In this document: positions 1 through 8,283 of the stretch, piece by piece | Layout of the letters: every line of letters starts with the position of its first letter | Position numbering within the stretch: position 1 is the stretch's first letter | Assembly (NCBI GenBank): GCA_963738445.1 | Contig: CAVTWS010000010.1 | Span: 1 to 64,000 of the forward strand | DNA length: 64,000 nucleotides | Source of the DNA: CAVTWS01 sp963738445 | Lineage (GTDB): Bacteria > Actinomycetota > Acidimicrobiia > Acidimicrobiales > SHLQ01 | Direction: 5' to 3' | The notes under the pieces: generated by a model | Databases searched by the model: none | The model's input: only the letters and a program-made list of their open reading frames with translations | Told to the model about the DNA's origin: nothing | Translations under genes and position numbers: made by a program

Positions 1-34
1 ACCGTCGGACGCAGCCCACAGGCCGCCTGGCCTC

Positions 35-1197
35 GTGTTGGCGGCGGTCGCGTCCGTTGGCGCCGGCGCCATCCACGCCGCGGCAGCCGGCATCCACACT
101 CAGCACGTCGGCTTGACCCGACTCTTCGTGGTCATCGCCCTGCTGCAGATCGGCGCCGGTGTCGCCGCCCTCGTCGGGTCGCGACACCTCGTCTCATTCG
201 GGTTGATCCTCGTGAACTTCGGCGCCGTCGTCGGCTGGGCCACCACGCGGCTGACCGGGATCGGCGCCATCGGAGGTCTGGAGGTCCGCGAGTCTCCCCA
301 GCTGGCCGACACCATGTGCGCGGCGTTGGGACTGCTCGCCGCGGTCGCCGCGGCCGCATCGCTGACGGTGAGGGCGCCACGCGGCGCCCGGACGAACCTG
401 CTGGCCAGCAGCCTCGCGGTCACGGCACTGGTCGCCCCGGCGATGTTCAACGCCACGAGCCACGTCCACGCCGACGCCGACGCCGAGCACACCCACGACA
501 CCAGCGACACCAGCGACACCATCGACGCCAGCCACGCTGACCACGACGACACGACCGACGTCGGATCGGGCGACGACGTCACCCACGTGCAGGCGGAGCC
601 GTATGACCCCGCGCTCCCGATCGACCTGTCGGGTACGCCGGGCGTGACCCCCGAGCAACAGGCTGGGCGGAGAACCTCATCGCTGTGACGCTCAGATACC
701 TTCCGCAATGGGCCGACTACCGAGACGCCGAGGCCGCCGGTTTCCGCTCGATCGGCGACGGCGGCACCGGATTCGAGCACTTCATCCAATGGGACTGGAT
801 CGGCGACGACGTCACCCTCGATCCCAATCGTCCGGAGAGCCTCGTCTACGAGCCGAGGTCCGACGGGTCGAGAACCCTCGTCAGCGTCATGTACATGCTG
901 GCGGCCGACGTGGCCCTCGACGACGTGCCCGACATCGGCGGTGCCTTGATGCAGTGGCACATCCACGACGACCTGTGCTTCACGACCGGCGACGCTCCCT
1001 GGTCCGGGGCACCACCCTGCGCCGGCGGCACCTGCCCCGACGGCCTGCAACACTTCCAGCCCTCACCCATGATCCACGTGTGGATCACACCCCACCCCTG
1101 CGGCCCCTTCGCCAGCCTCGAAGGTGTCGGCGCCGGGCAGATCGCCGAGGGCGAACAACGCCTGTGCGACCACCAACACGGGTCCGGCGGCTTGTAG
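35..1197 (+). CDS. Membrane protein with His/Asp-rich linker and conserved C-terminal domain (frame-broken, 5' end open)
   Basis: Two overlapping frames (35-688 and 685-1197) read as one protein. The first has several hydrophobic segments in about the first 130 residues, then a His/Asp/Thr-rich stretch of possible metal-binding character, and ends in a motif like SGTPGVTPEQQA. The second frame, read upstream of its first ATG/GTG, continues AENLIAVTLRYLPQW and then carries GGALMQWHIHDDLCF and HVWITPHPCGPFA, typical of a conserved actinobacterial protein in which the two parts are continuous. One missing base near 664-672 restores a single frame. The reading frame is open to the left window edge, so the GTG at 35 may not be the true start. 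Function is unknown. The break may be a sequence error or a real lesion. Confidence 0.6.
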
Positions 1198-1330
1198 TGC
1201 GGCCCGGATTCGAAGGACCACCTCGCCTCGGACTGGCCGGGAGCCCGAGTCACGCCCTCGACGGAGTCGGAGTTCGACGCCCACGGTTAGGTTCGCACCC
1301 GATGAGCGACCAGCCGCGTAGACGAACCCG

Positions 1331-1779
1331 TTGACCATCTTCGACGATCTCCGAGCGAGCCACGAGGTGCAGCGGACGCTTGCGCGCCGGATGACCCACG
1401 CCCGGGTCTCGCCCGACAACCAACGAGCCGCGTTCCTCGCCCTCGCCAACGAGCTCGATGCTCACGCGGTCGCCGAGGAACGGCACTTCTACGCTCCACT
1501 GCTCATGCACGATGCCGGTCTCGTCATCACCCGCCACGCGTTGGCGGACCATCACAAGGCCTACAAACTCGTCGAGGAGCTGCGCGGCGTCGATCCGACG
1601 GCCGACACCTTCGGCACGTCGCCAAGATGCTCGCCGCCGAGATCCGGGACCATCTCTCCGAGGAGGAGCACGGCACGTTCCAACTCGCCGGGAAGCTGCT
1701 GACCAAGACCCGCCAGCAGCAACTGGCCCCCGAGTACCGCGCCGAATACGCCAAGCGGGGCGGCCCCTACTCGATCTGA
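1331..1779 (+). CDS. Hemerythrin HHE-domain protein (frame-broken)
   Basis: The first part, from TTG 1331, has the helical His/Glu pattern of hemerythrin-like cation-binding proteins: SHEVQRTL, ELDAHAVAEERHFYAPL and HALADHHKAYKLVEEL. After residue ~94 the frame is lost, and the adjacent frame continues with HVAKMLAAEIRDHLSEEEHGTF and ends in EYAKRGGPYSI at 1779. The second frame supplies the last Hx(n)E helix, so one missing base near 1612 (ggc-acg for ggc-cac) explains both halves. An in-frame TAG lies just upstream at 1319, which makes TTG 1331 the only plausible start in this frame. Family members bind a di-iron centre and O2 or act in iron/redox stress; which applies here is unknown. Confidence 0.65.
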
Positions 1780-1829
1780 CGTCGCGTAGATTCTGGCCTG
1801 CCGGTGTCAACCGATCACCAGGCGCGAAC

Positions 1830-2330
1830 GTGTACATCACGATGGTCGGTGACGAGGAGTTCGAGCGGTTCTTCCGGGCCAACCTGGCTCGCGCCGTTTC
1901 CGTGGCCCGGCGCATCGTCGGGTCCCAGGCCGTCGCGGAGGACCTGGCGGCCGAGGCGTTCGCCCGCGCCTACGCCCGGTGGCGCCGGGTCCGGGTCCAT
2001 CCGGCTCCCGACGCCTGGGTCCTGCGGGTGACGACGAACCTGGCCATCGACCACGTTCGGCGCCATCCGGTCGTGACGACGATCGAGCCGGAGGACCCGA
2101 CCGACGCCGTCGCCACCCGCCTGGCGTTGGGTGAGGCCCTCCGGTGCCTCCCCCGCCGCCAACGCGACGTCACCGTCCTGCGCTACCTGGCCGACTGGTC
2201 CGAAGCCGATGTGGCCCACGCCCTCGGCATCTCGGCCGGGAGTGTCAAGACCCACCTCCACCGCGCCCTCATCCGCCTGCGCGCCACCCTCACCGACGAG
2301 GAGCTTTCCCATGGCAACCATACCCGCTGA
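1830..2330 (+). CDS. ECF RNA polymerase sigma factor (sigma-70 family)
   Basis: A 166-residue protein with region 2 in its first half (FFRANLARAVSVARRIVG, then AEDLAAEAFARAYARW and DAWVLRVTTNLAIDHVRR) and region 4 in its second (LRCLPRRQRDVTVLRYLADWS followed by the helix-turn-helix AHALGISAGSVKTHLHRAL). Length and layout fit an extracytoplasmic-function sigma factor. The start is GTG 1830 or ATG 1842; neither has a clear ribosome-binding site. Its 3' end overlaps the next gene by 20 bases, so the two are probably translated together. The partner is a membrane protein with extracytoplasmic domains, which suggests signal-responsive control of this sigma factor, although no classical anti-sigma zinc motif is visible in it. 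Confidence 0.85.
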   Translation: MYITMVGDEEFERFFRANLARAVSVARRIVGSQAVAEDLAAEAFARAYARWRRVRVHPAPDAWVLRVTTNLAIDHVRRHPVVTTIEPEDPTDAVATRLALGEALRCLPRRQRDVTVLRYLADWSEADVAHALGISAGSVKTHLHRALIRLRATLTDEELSHGNHTR

Positions 2331-3063
2331 GCCGCATGCCGCCCGCTCGACCGACGAGTTGCTCGCCGTCGCCGTTCGCCGTGGCCGCACCTTGCGCCGG
2401 CGCCGCCGCTTCGCCACGCGGGGCGTCGGTGTGCTGGCCCTCGCCGGCCTGATTCCAGGCGCGGCGGCGTTGGTCGACGACAACGACCGCGTCGTGGTGG
2501 CCCGCGACGGCGACAGCGACACGTCGGCGTCCACCACGACCATCGCGCCCGAGCCGCCGACGGTCACATCGACGGTCGTGGACAACGCGTCGAGCGTTCC
2601 CAATGCCCGATTCGTCTGGACTCCGGTCGATCCCCAGGTGGGCGAGGCATTGTCCTTCACGGACGCTTCCACCGGAGAGATCACGAGCTGGGCGTGGAAC
2701 TTCGGCGACGGCGGTACCTCGTCCGAGCAGAACCCGACGCACGTCTACGAACATGCCGGGGTCTTCCCCGTCACCCTCACTACGACTGGTCATGCCGGAA
2801 CGTCCGGCGCCAGGGTCACGGTCGAGGTCGGTGCGCAGCCGTCCAGCCCTGCAGGCGACGGTGTCGTTCCCGCCGTCGTCGGCCTGCTCGAGGAGTCGGC
2901 GTTGACCCGCATCGAGCAGGCGGGTCTCACCGGGAACGTGACCTACGTCGACCTCGAACCCGGGTCGGCCGACATCGGCCGGGTCATCGGGCAGAGCCCG
3001 CCACCCGGGTCGATGATGGCCAGCCACGAGGTCACCATCGTCGTCGGCCGCGAAGTGGAATGA
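2311..3063 (+). CDS. Membrane-anchored PKD/PASTA-domain protein, possible sigma-factor partner
   Basis: The start ATG 2311 has a gaggagc ribosome-binding site and lies inside the sigma-factor gene. Of 250 residues, about 1-40 are a basic cytoplasmic part (TDELLAVAVRRGRTLRRRRR), 45-65 a single membrane segment, 70-95 a Ser/Thr-rich linker, 95-170 a PKD fold (ITSWAWNFGDGGTSSEQNPTH, then HVYEHAGVFPVTLT), and 183-250 a PASTA-like repeat (VVGLLEESALTRIEQAGL, ending VIGQSPPPGSMM..HEVTIVVG). PKD and PASTA domains bind glycans or cell-wall fragments in other proteins. The small cytoplasmic part, the overlap with the sigma gene and the outside sensor-like domains suggest a membrane regulator of that sigma factor. 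This role is inferred from context. Confidence 0.7.
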   Translation: MATIPAEPHAARSTDELLAVAVRRGRTLRRRRRFATRGVGVLALAGLIPGAAALVDDNDRVVVARDGDSDTSASTTTIAPEPPTVTSTVVDNASSVPNARFVWTPVDPQVGEALSFTDASTGEITSWAWNFGDGGTSSEQNPTHVYEHAGVFPVTLTTTGHAGTSGARVTVEVGAQPSSPAGDGVVPAVVGLLEESALTRIEQAGLTGNVTYVDLEPGSADIGRVIGQSPPPGSMMASHEVTIVVGREVE

Positions 3064-3075
3064 CCCCCCACAGGG

Positions 3076-3125
3076 CGAAATTTGGCGAGGAATCCTCTGC
3101 AGGAGGGGAGAACTCGCCGCAGATC
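3076..3125. repeat. Dispersed 50-bp palindromic repeat, copy 1
   Basis: The element begins cgaaatttggcgagg and ends tcgccgcagatc. It matches the copy at 8815-8864 at 37 of 50 positions with no gap. The arms ggcgag and ctcgcc pair, and an inner cctc/gagg also pairs, giving an imperfect hairpin. It lies just after the PKD/PASTA gene and before the convergent sufB, so it may act as a bidirectional terminator or be a REP-like element. Confidence 0.6.
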
Positions 3126-3139
3126 GCCTGCGGCTGAGG

Positions 3140-4544
3140 TCAGCCGACCGAGCCCTCCATCTGGAGCTCGATCAGGCGGCTCCACTCCACCGCGTACTCC
3201 ATGGGCAGGGTGCGGGTGATGGGCTCGATGAACCCGTTGACGATCATGCCGGTGGCCTGCTCCTGCGTGAGCCCACGGCTCATCAGGTAGAAGAGCTGCT
3301 CGTCAGCCACCTTCGACACCGTGGCTTCGTGGCCGATCACCGCGTCCTTGGCGCCGATCTCCATGTACGGGTAGGTGTCGGAGACGGAGTCGTCATCGAG
3401 GATCAGCGCGTCGCACTGCACGTGGCTCTTGCACCCGTAGGCGCCCTCTTCGACCCGCACCAGACCGCGGTAGCTGGTGCGGCCGCCGTCCTTGGAGATC
3501 GACTTCGACACGATCTTCGAGGTCGTCTCGGGGGCCGCGTGCACCATCTTGGCGCCCGCGTCCTGATGCTGACCGTGGCCGGCGTACGCCACCGACAGCA
3601 CCTCGCCCGAGGCCTTCGGGCCGACCATGACCACGCCCGGGTACTTCATGGTCGAGGCGCGACCCGATGTTGCCGTCGATCCACTCCATGTGGCCCTCGG
3701 CGAACACCTTGGCCCGCTTGGTCACCAGGTTGAAGACGTTGTTCGACCAGTTCTGGATCGTGGTGTAGGTCACCCGGGCCGACTCGCCGACGATGATCTC
3801 GACCACCGCAGAGTGCAGCGAGTCGGACGTGTACACCGGCGCCGAGCACCCCTCGATGTAGTGCACCTGCGAACCCTCGTCGGCGATGATCAGCGTGCGC
3901 TCGAACTGGCCCATGTTCTCGGCGTTGATCCGGAAGTAGGCCTGGAGCGGCATCTCGACCTGAACGCCGGGCGGGACGTAGATGAACGAGCCGCCCGACC
4001 ACACGGCCGAGTTGAGCGACGAGAACTTGTTGTCGTTCGGCGGGATCACCGTGCCGAAGTACTTCTTCACCATGTCCGGGTACTCGCGCAACGCGGTATC
4101 CATGTCGGAGAAGATGACGCCCTGAGCCTCGAGGTCCTCGCGGTTGCGGTGGTACACCACCTCGGACTCGTACTGCGCGGTGACGCCGGCGAGGTACTTG
4201 CGCTCGGCCTGGGGGATGCCGAGCTTCTCGTAGGTGTCCTTGATGGCGTCGGGGACGTCGTCCCAGTCCGAGACCATGCCCTCACTGGGCTTGATGTAAT
4301 AGAAGATGTCGTCGAAGTAGATCTCCGACATGTCGCCGCCCCACGTGGGCATGGGCCGCTTCGTGAACCGGTCGTACGACTTCAGCCGGAAGTCGCGCAT
4401 CCAGTCCGGTTCGCCCTTCATGCCCGAGATCTCGCGCACGACGTCTTCGCTCAGGCCCCGCTTGGGCGTGTAGACGTACTCCTGCTCGTCGTGCCAACCG
4501 AGCTTGTAACGGCTCAGATCGATCCCGATGTCGGTGGCGCTCAT
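3140..4544 (-). CDS. sufB: Fe-S cluster assembly scaffold protein SufB (frame-broken)
   Basis: SufB is the core of the SufBCD scaffold that builds Fe-S clusters in the cytoplasm. From ATG 4544 (upstream gaggag) the protein starts MSATDIGIDLSRYKLGWHDE and carries family blocks GIPQAERKYLAGV, FSDMDTALREYPDMVKKYFG, WSGGSFIYVPPGV, FERTLIIADEGS and NWSNNVFNLVTKRA. The frame is lost after HMEWIDGNIGSR near 3655. The adjacent frame resumes exactly where expected at TMKYPGVVMVGPKASGEVLS and runs through GQHQDAGAKMVH, RTSYRGLV and CDALILDDDSVSDTYPY to the normal C-terminus. One extra base explains it. A lesion in this usually essential gene is unlikely, so a sequence error is the better reading. No sufC, sufD or sufS lies next to it in this window. 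Confidence 0.85.
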
Positions 4545-4580
4545 GGTCGGCTCCTCGTGGGGTGGATTTCTCCTACCGCC

Positions 4581-4586
4581 ATAGTA
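4581..4586 (-). promoter_or_regulatory. Possible -10 element of sufB
   Basis: On the minus strand TACTAT lies 37 bases upstream of the sufB start codon in a locally AT-richer patch between the divergent sufB and the receiver-like gene. No convincing -35 hexamer is seen, so this is a weak call. Confidence 0.3.
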
Positions 4587-4651
4587 ACAAACCCCATCGC
4601 CAGTCCGATCGGCCCATTGCGGCCTGGTCGCCCCGCGGCCACGATCGCGAC

Positions 4652-5257
4652 ATGGACACGACGACATCTCTCGACTCCGGTCCGCCGGCCCGGTCGGCAG
4701 CGCTGTCATCGGCCGGCGCCGCCGTCACGGCGCTGGTCCCCTCATTCGGCGTGATCGTCTGTGAGCCCGATCGGTCCGCGATGCTGACCATCTGCGACGC
4801 CGTCGACCAGGCCCCAGGAATGCACGTCATCGCTGCCTGCACCGTCGGAGTCCAGGCGCTGGAACTGGTGCGCTCGACCAACGCCCACGCCCTCATCCTC
4901 GCCGCCGAGACGACGGGCATCTCCGGGTACGACATCGCCATGGAGCTCCACCGGTCCGACCCGGCGTACCCCATCGTGCTCGTGACCCATGACCGCGACG
5001 CCCGCCAGGTGGCCCGCCGCCACGGCCTGTTCGGCGGTGTCTACCGGTTCAAGTTCGCCGAACTGCCCCCGCTCCTCGACCGGCTCCACCGCTTCCTCGA
5101 ATCCCCCGACCGGTCGAAGCTCGACCGCCGGGCGGGTGAGGAACGCCGGCACCACCAGGTGTGGAACTGCGTCACCCGGCAACGGCGCGCCGGCGACGAG
5201 CGCCGCTCCCTGGAATTGCCTCCCGAGGCGTGGCCGGTCAACCAGCGCTACGGCTGA
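4652..5257 (+). CDS. Response-regulator receiver-like protein
   Basis: A 201-residue protein with an N-terminal Ala/Ser-rich stretch, then a receiver-like fold at about 32-150: FGVIVCEPDRSAMLTICDAV, ALILAAETTGISGYDIAMEL and YPIVLVTHDRDARQVA. The acidic pocket residue is present (EPD), but the usual phospho-acceptor Asp in LLD is replaced in ALILAAET, so phosphorylation is doubtful. The charged C-terminal tail of about 50 residues (DRRAGEERRHHQVWN) has no recognisable output domain. It is divergent from sufB. A stand-alone, possibly phosphorylation-independent receiver is the best description; partner and output are unknown. Confidence 0.55.
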   Translation: MDTTTSLDSGPPARSAALSSAGAAVTALVPSFGVIVCEPDRSAMLTICDAVDQAPGMHVIAACTVGVQALELVRSTNAHALILAAETTGISGYDIAMELHRSDPAYPIVLVTHDRDARQVARRHGLFGGVYRFKFAELPPLLDRLHRFLESPDRSKLDRRAGEERRHHQVWNCVTRQRRAGDERRSLELPPEAWPVNQRYG

Positions 5258-5279
5258 GCTCCCCGGCCGACGACGACAG

Positions 5280-5798
5280 TCAGTCGACGCGGCGGAGCTT
5301 CTGGCGATATTGGCGACCGCGCTCGACGTAGATCGTGGCCATCCAGTCGTTCGCGCCCTCGGCGACCGCGTCTTCGCGGATCTTGGCGGGAACGCCGAGT
5401 GCCATGGCCCGCGGCGGCACGACCAACCCGTTGGTCACGACCGCGCCGGCGCCGACGATCGCTCCCTCCCCCACGACCGCTTCGTGCAGCACCACCGAAC
5501 CGACGCCGACGAGAGCCCGGTCCTTGATCGTGCATCCCTCGAGGTGGCACAGGTGGCCGAGCACGACGTCCTCACCCACGATCGTCTCGAGGTGCGATGT
5601 GCAGTGCAGGACCGCTCCGTCCTGCACGTTCGAGCGGGCGCCGATCACGATGCGGTTGTCGTCGGCCCGGATGACCGCCGATGGCCACACCGTCACGTCA
5701 GGTCCGAGCACGACACTGCCGATCACCACGGCGTCGGGATGCACGTAGGCGGTCGGATCGATCTGGGGCACCCGGTCCCCCAGGGCATAGATGGCCAT
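5280..5798 (-). CDS. Gamma carbonic anhydrase family protein (left-handed beta-helix)
   Basis: 172 residues made of hexapeptide repeats (VVIGSVVLGPDVTVWPSAVIRAD, ALVGVGSVVLHEAVVGEGAIVG). The His ligands of gamma carbonic anhydrases are present in GAVLHC and in GHLCHLEG, and the NVQDG motif is also seen. The start ATG 5798 has a ggagcg site upstream. Many members of this family are transferase- or CA-like with uncertain activity, so the reaction is not proven. The metallo-hydrolase gene ends 62 bases upstream on the same strand, so the two may be co-transcribed. Confidence 0.8.
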   Translation of the reverse strand: MAIYALGDRVPQIDPTAYVHPDAVVIGSVVLGPDVTVWPSAVIRADDNRIVIGARSNVQDGAVLHCTSHLETIVGEDVVLGHLCHLEGCTIKDRALVGVGSVVLHEAVVGEGAIVGAGAVVTNGLVVPPRAMALGVPAKIREDAVAEGANDWMATIYVERGRQYRQKLRRVD

Positions 5799-5860
5799 GT
5801 CGCCCGCTCCTTCGTTCGGCTGCCCGGAACGGTACCCGGGGACCGACTCGATGAAGGACC

Positions 5861-6697
5861 TCAGCCCGGGACGGTCAACCGCAGGCCTTCGAAGGCGCTC
5901 ACCACCGTCATCTCCGACGCACCGCAGGACCAGGTACGGGCCTCGACGAGCTGGGAATCGAGGGCTTCGTCGTCGTGGGAGGGGTCGTGGTGGAACAGCA
6001 CCAGGGTCTTCACCCCGGCCTGCTTGGCCACTTCGAAGGCGTACCGGGCGGTGCAGTGCCCCCAGTCGTAGCGGCTCGGGAACTGCTCGGGCGTGTACTG
6101 GGCGTCGTGGATCAAGATGTCGGCCCCCTCGGCCAGGGACAGCACGGCCTCGTCGACGACGGTGCGATCGGCCGGTTGCTGATGATCGCTGACATAGACG
6201 ACGGACTTGCCGGCCGAATCGACCCGGTAGCCGTTGGTGGCTCCCACGTGAGGTACCGGAGCGGCGGTGACCGTGGCCCGACCGAGATCGACCACACCGT
6301 GGTCGAAGTCGAAGAAGCGGACATCGCCGATCAGTTGGCTGTAGTGGATCGGGAACAGCGGCGGATTCATGAACCGGCTGAACGAATCGGCGAAGCTCAC
6401 ACCGTCGTGGGTCGGTCCGTAGATGTCGACCAGCGAATCCGGATGGTGCAGGGGGTCGAAGAACGGCAGGCCCTGGATGTGATCCCAGTGCAGGTGGGTG
6501 ACGAACGCGTGTCCGCGGATGGGACGGCAACCGCCGTGTTCGCTCCCGAAGTACTGCAGACCGGTCCCGAGATCGAACAGGATCGGGTCAACGCCAGTGG
6601 CTTCGACCACAACACACGATGTGTTGCCGCCGTAACGCTGCAGGCTGGGTGATGCACACGGAGTCGATCCTCGTACTCCGAAGAAGGACACGCGCAC
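5861..6697 (-). CDS. MBL-fold metallo-hydrolase (RNase Z-like subgroup)
   Basis: 278 residues beginning MRVSFFGVRGSTPCASPSLQRYGGNTSCVVV in pattern, a start shared by a group of RNase Z-like metallo-beta-lactamase-fold proteins. The metal site HxHxDH is in THLHWDHIQGLPFF, with further ligands in PVPHVGATNG, VSDHQQ and VLFHHDPSHDD. This suggests a two-metal hydrolase acting on phosphodiester or similar bonds; the substrate is not apparent. It is first in a likely two-gene leftward unit with the carbonic anhydrase-like gene. The start ATG 6697 faces the divergent thioredoxin-domain gene at 6808. Confidence 0.8.
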   Translation of the reverse strand: MRVSFFGVRGSTPCASPSLQRYGGNTSCVVVEATGVDPILFDLGTGLQYFGSEHGGCRPIRGHAFVTHLHWDHIQGLPFFDPLHHPDSLVDIYGPTHDGVSFADSFSRFMNPPLFPIHYSQLIGDVRFFDFDHGVVDLGRATVTAAPVPHVGATNGYRVDSAGKSVVYVSDHQQPADRTVVDEAVLSLAEGADILIHDAQYTPEQFPSRYDWGHCTARYAFEVAKQAGVKTLVLFHHDPSHDDEALDSQLVEARTWSCGASEMTVVSAFEGLRLTVPG

Positions 6698-6807
6698 GCT
6701 CGATCCCCCATCAGGTGTCAGGCGAACACTACGGGTGGTGAACAGCCGGCGAACAGGGGATGTGACCCATTTCTCCCTGTGTGACGCACGTGGGATGCTG
6801 AATCCCG

Positions 6808-8253
6808 ATGTCAGCGCCTCCTCTCCCGGACGGTTTGGTCGCCGTGGTCAAGCGTGACTGCCCGACCTGCGAGCTGGTGGCCCCCGTGTTGACCAAGCTG
6901 GCGACGGGTCGGCCGGCGTTCACCGTGTACAGCCAGGACGATCCGTCTTTCCCCGCCGACGCTCCCTGGGTGCTCGACGACCGCGACCTGTCCGTGTCGT
7001 GGCACCACGCCATCGAGACGGTGCCGACCCTGCTGCGCATCGTCGACGGAGTCGAGACCGAACGCATCGTCGGATGGGACCGTGACGAGTGGAACCGTTT
7101 TGTCGGCGTCGACGACCTCGGCGCCGATCTTCCCGTCTTCCGGCCCGGATGCGGCTCGCTGTCGGTCGATCCCGGGCGGGTCGACGAGCTGGCGGTCCGC
7201 TTCGGTGGGCGGCTGCTCCAGAGCCGCCGGGTCGAGTTGGCCGAGCTTGAGGACGAGATGGAGGCCATGTTCGATCGCGGCTGGTCCGACGGCCTGCCGC
7301 TCGTCCCGCCGACCGAGGACCGGGTGCTCCGCATGCTCGAAGGCACCACGCGTGTGCCGACCGATGTCGTCGCCGTCGTGCCACCGAACCTGGTCGAGTG
7401 CACGGTCGAGAAGGTGGCGGTCAACGCGGTCATGGCCGGGTGCCGCCCCGAGTACCTGCCCGTCGTGCTGGCCGCGCTCGAAGCCGTCTGCACCGACGAG
7501 TACAACATGCACGGCGTGCTGGCGACGACCATGGGCGTCGGGCCGGTCCTCGTCATCAACGGACCGATCCGGCGCCGGCTCGGGATGAACTCGGGGATCA
7601 ACGTGCTCGGCCCGGGCAACCGCGCCAATGCCACCATCGGTCGTGCGCTGCAACTCGTCGTGCGCAACGTCGGCGGCGGCCGGCCCGGCGGGATCGATCG
7701 GGCCACGCTCGGCAACCCCGGCAAGATCGGGTTGTGCTTCGCCGAGGACGAGGAAGGTTCGCCGTGGGACTCGCTGGCCGTCGAGCGCGGCTTCGGCGCC
7801 GACGACTCCACCGTCACCGTGTTCACCGGTGAGGGTCCCCGCACCCTCGTCGATCAGCGGTCGCGGCGGCCCGAATCGCTCGTGGCTGCGCTCGCGGAGT
7901 CGCTCAAGGCCACCGTGTCGCCCCGGATGGTCATGGGTATGGACGCGCTGCTCGTCCTGTCACCCGAGCACATGGCCCGCTTCGCCGATGCCGGCTGGTC
8001 CAAGCAACGCTTCCGCGACGAGCTGTCCGAGCGACTCCTCGTGGATGCCGACACCGTGCTCGCCGGCGCCGGCGGTGTCGACGAGGGCCTGCACCCGTCG
8101 TTGGCGGGGCAACGGATCCCGAAGTTCGCCCCCGATGGCGGCCTGCTGATCGTCCACGCCGGCGGCCCGGCCGGGCTGTTCTCCGCCGTGTTCGGCGGCT
8201 GGGCCCGAGGTGCGCTCGGCAGCACCCCCGTCACCACCGTCATCACCCCCTGA
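6808..8253 (+). CDS. Thioredoxin-domain protein associated with the UGSC selenoprotein
   Basis: 481 residues. The first ~100 form a thioredoxin-like domain with the redox motif CPTC (VVKRDCPTCELVAPVL). The remaining ~350 form a domain I know mainly from proteins encoded beside UGSC (seleno)proteins, with blocks RGWSDGLPLVPPTEDRV, NMHGVLATTMGVGPVL, INVLGPGNRANATIGRALQ and NPGKIGLCFAEDEEGSPW. It is followed after 30 bases by the selenoprotein gene on the same strand, which is good evidence of a two-gene operon and of a shared redox job. The substrate is unknown. A dithiol supplying electrons to the Sec/Cys centre of the partner is a reasonable inference. Confidence 0.7.
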   Translation: MSAPPLPDGLVAVVKRDCPTCELVAPVLTKLATGRPAFTVYSQDDPSFPADAPWVLDDRDLSVSWHHAIETVPTLLRIVDGVETERIVGWDRDEWNRFVGVDDLGADLPVFRPGCGSLSVDPGRVDELAVRFGGRLLQSRRVELAELEDEMEAMFDRGWSDGLPLVPPTEDRVLRMLEGTTRVPTDVVAVVPPNLVECTVEKVAVNAVMAGCRPEYLPVVLAALEAVCTDEYNMHGVLATTMGVGPVLVINGPIRRRLGMNSGINVLGPGNRANATIGRALQLVVRNVGGGRPGGIDRATLGNPGKIGLCFAEDEEGSPWDSLAVERGFGADDSTVTVFTGEGPRTLVDQRSRRPESLVAALAESLKATVSPRMVMGMDALLVLSPEHMARFADAGWSKQRFRDELSERLLVDADTVLAGAGGVDEGLHPSLAGQRIPKFAPDGGLLIVHAGGPAGLFSAVFGGWARGALGSTPVTTVITP

Positions 8254-8283
8254 CCATCGCCCCTGACCATCCGGAGGACCGCC

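Noticed and set aside
1198..1330. Small gene between the frame-broken membrane protein and the hemerythrin gene
   Set aside because: Frames here are shadows with no motif, start context or ribosome-binding site.
3650..3660. Second selenocysteine-type or programmed recoding event in sufB
   Set aside because: The continuation is in a different frame, without a TGA at the join and without slippery-site structure; a one-base indel is simpler.
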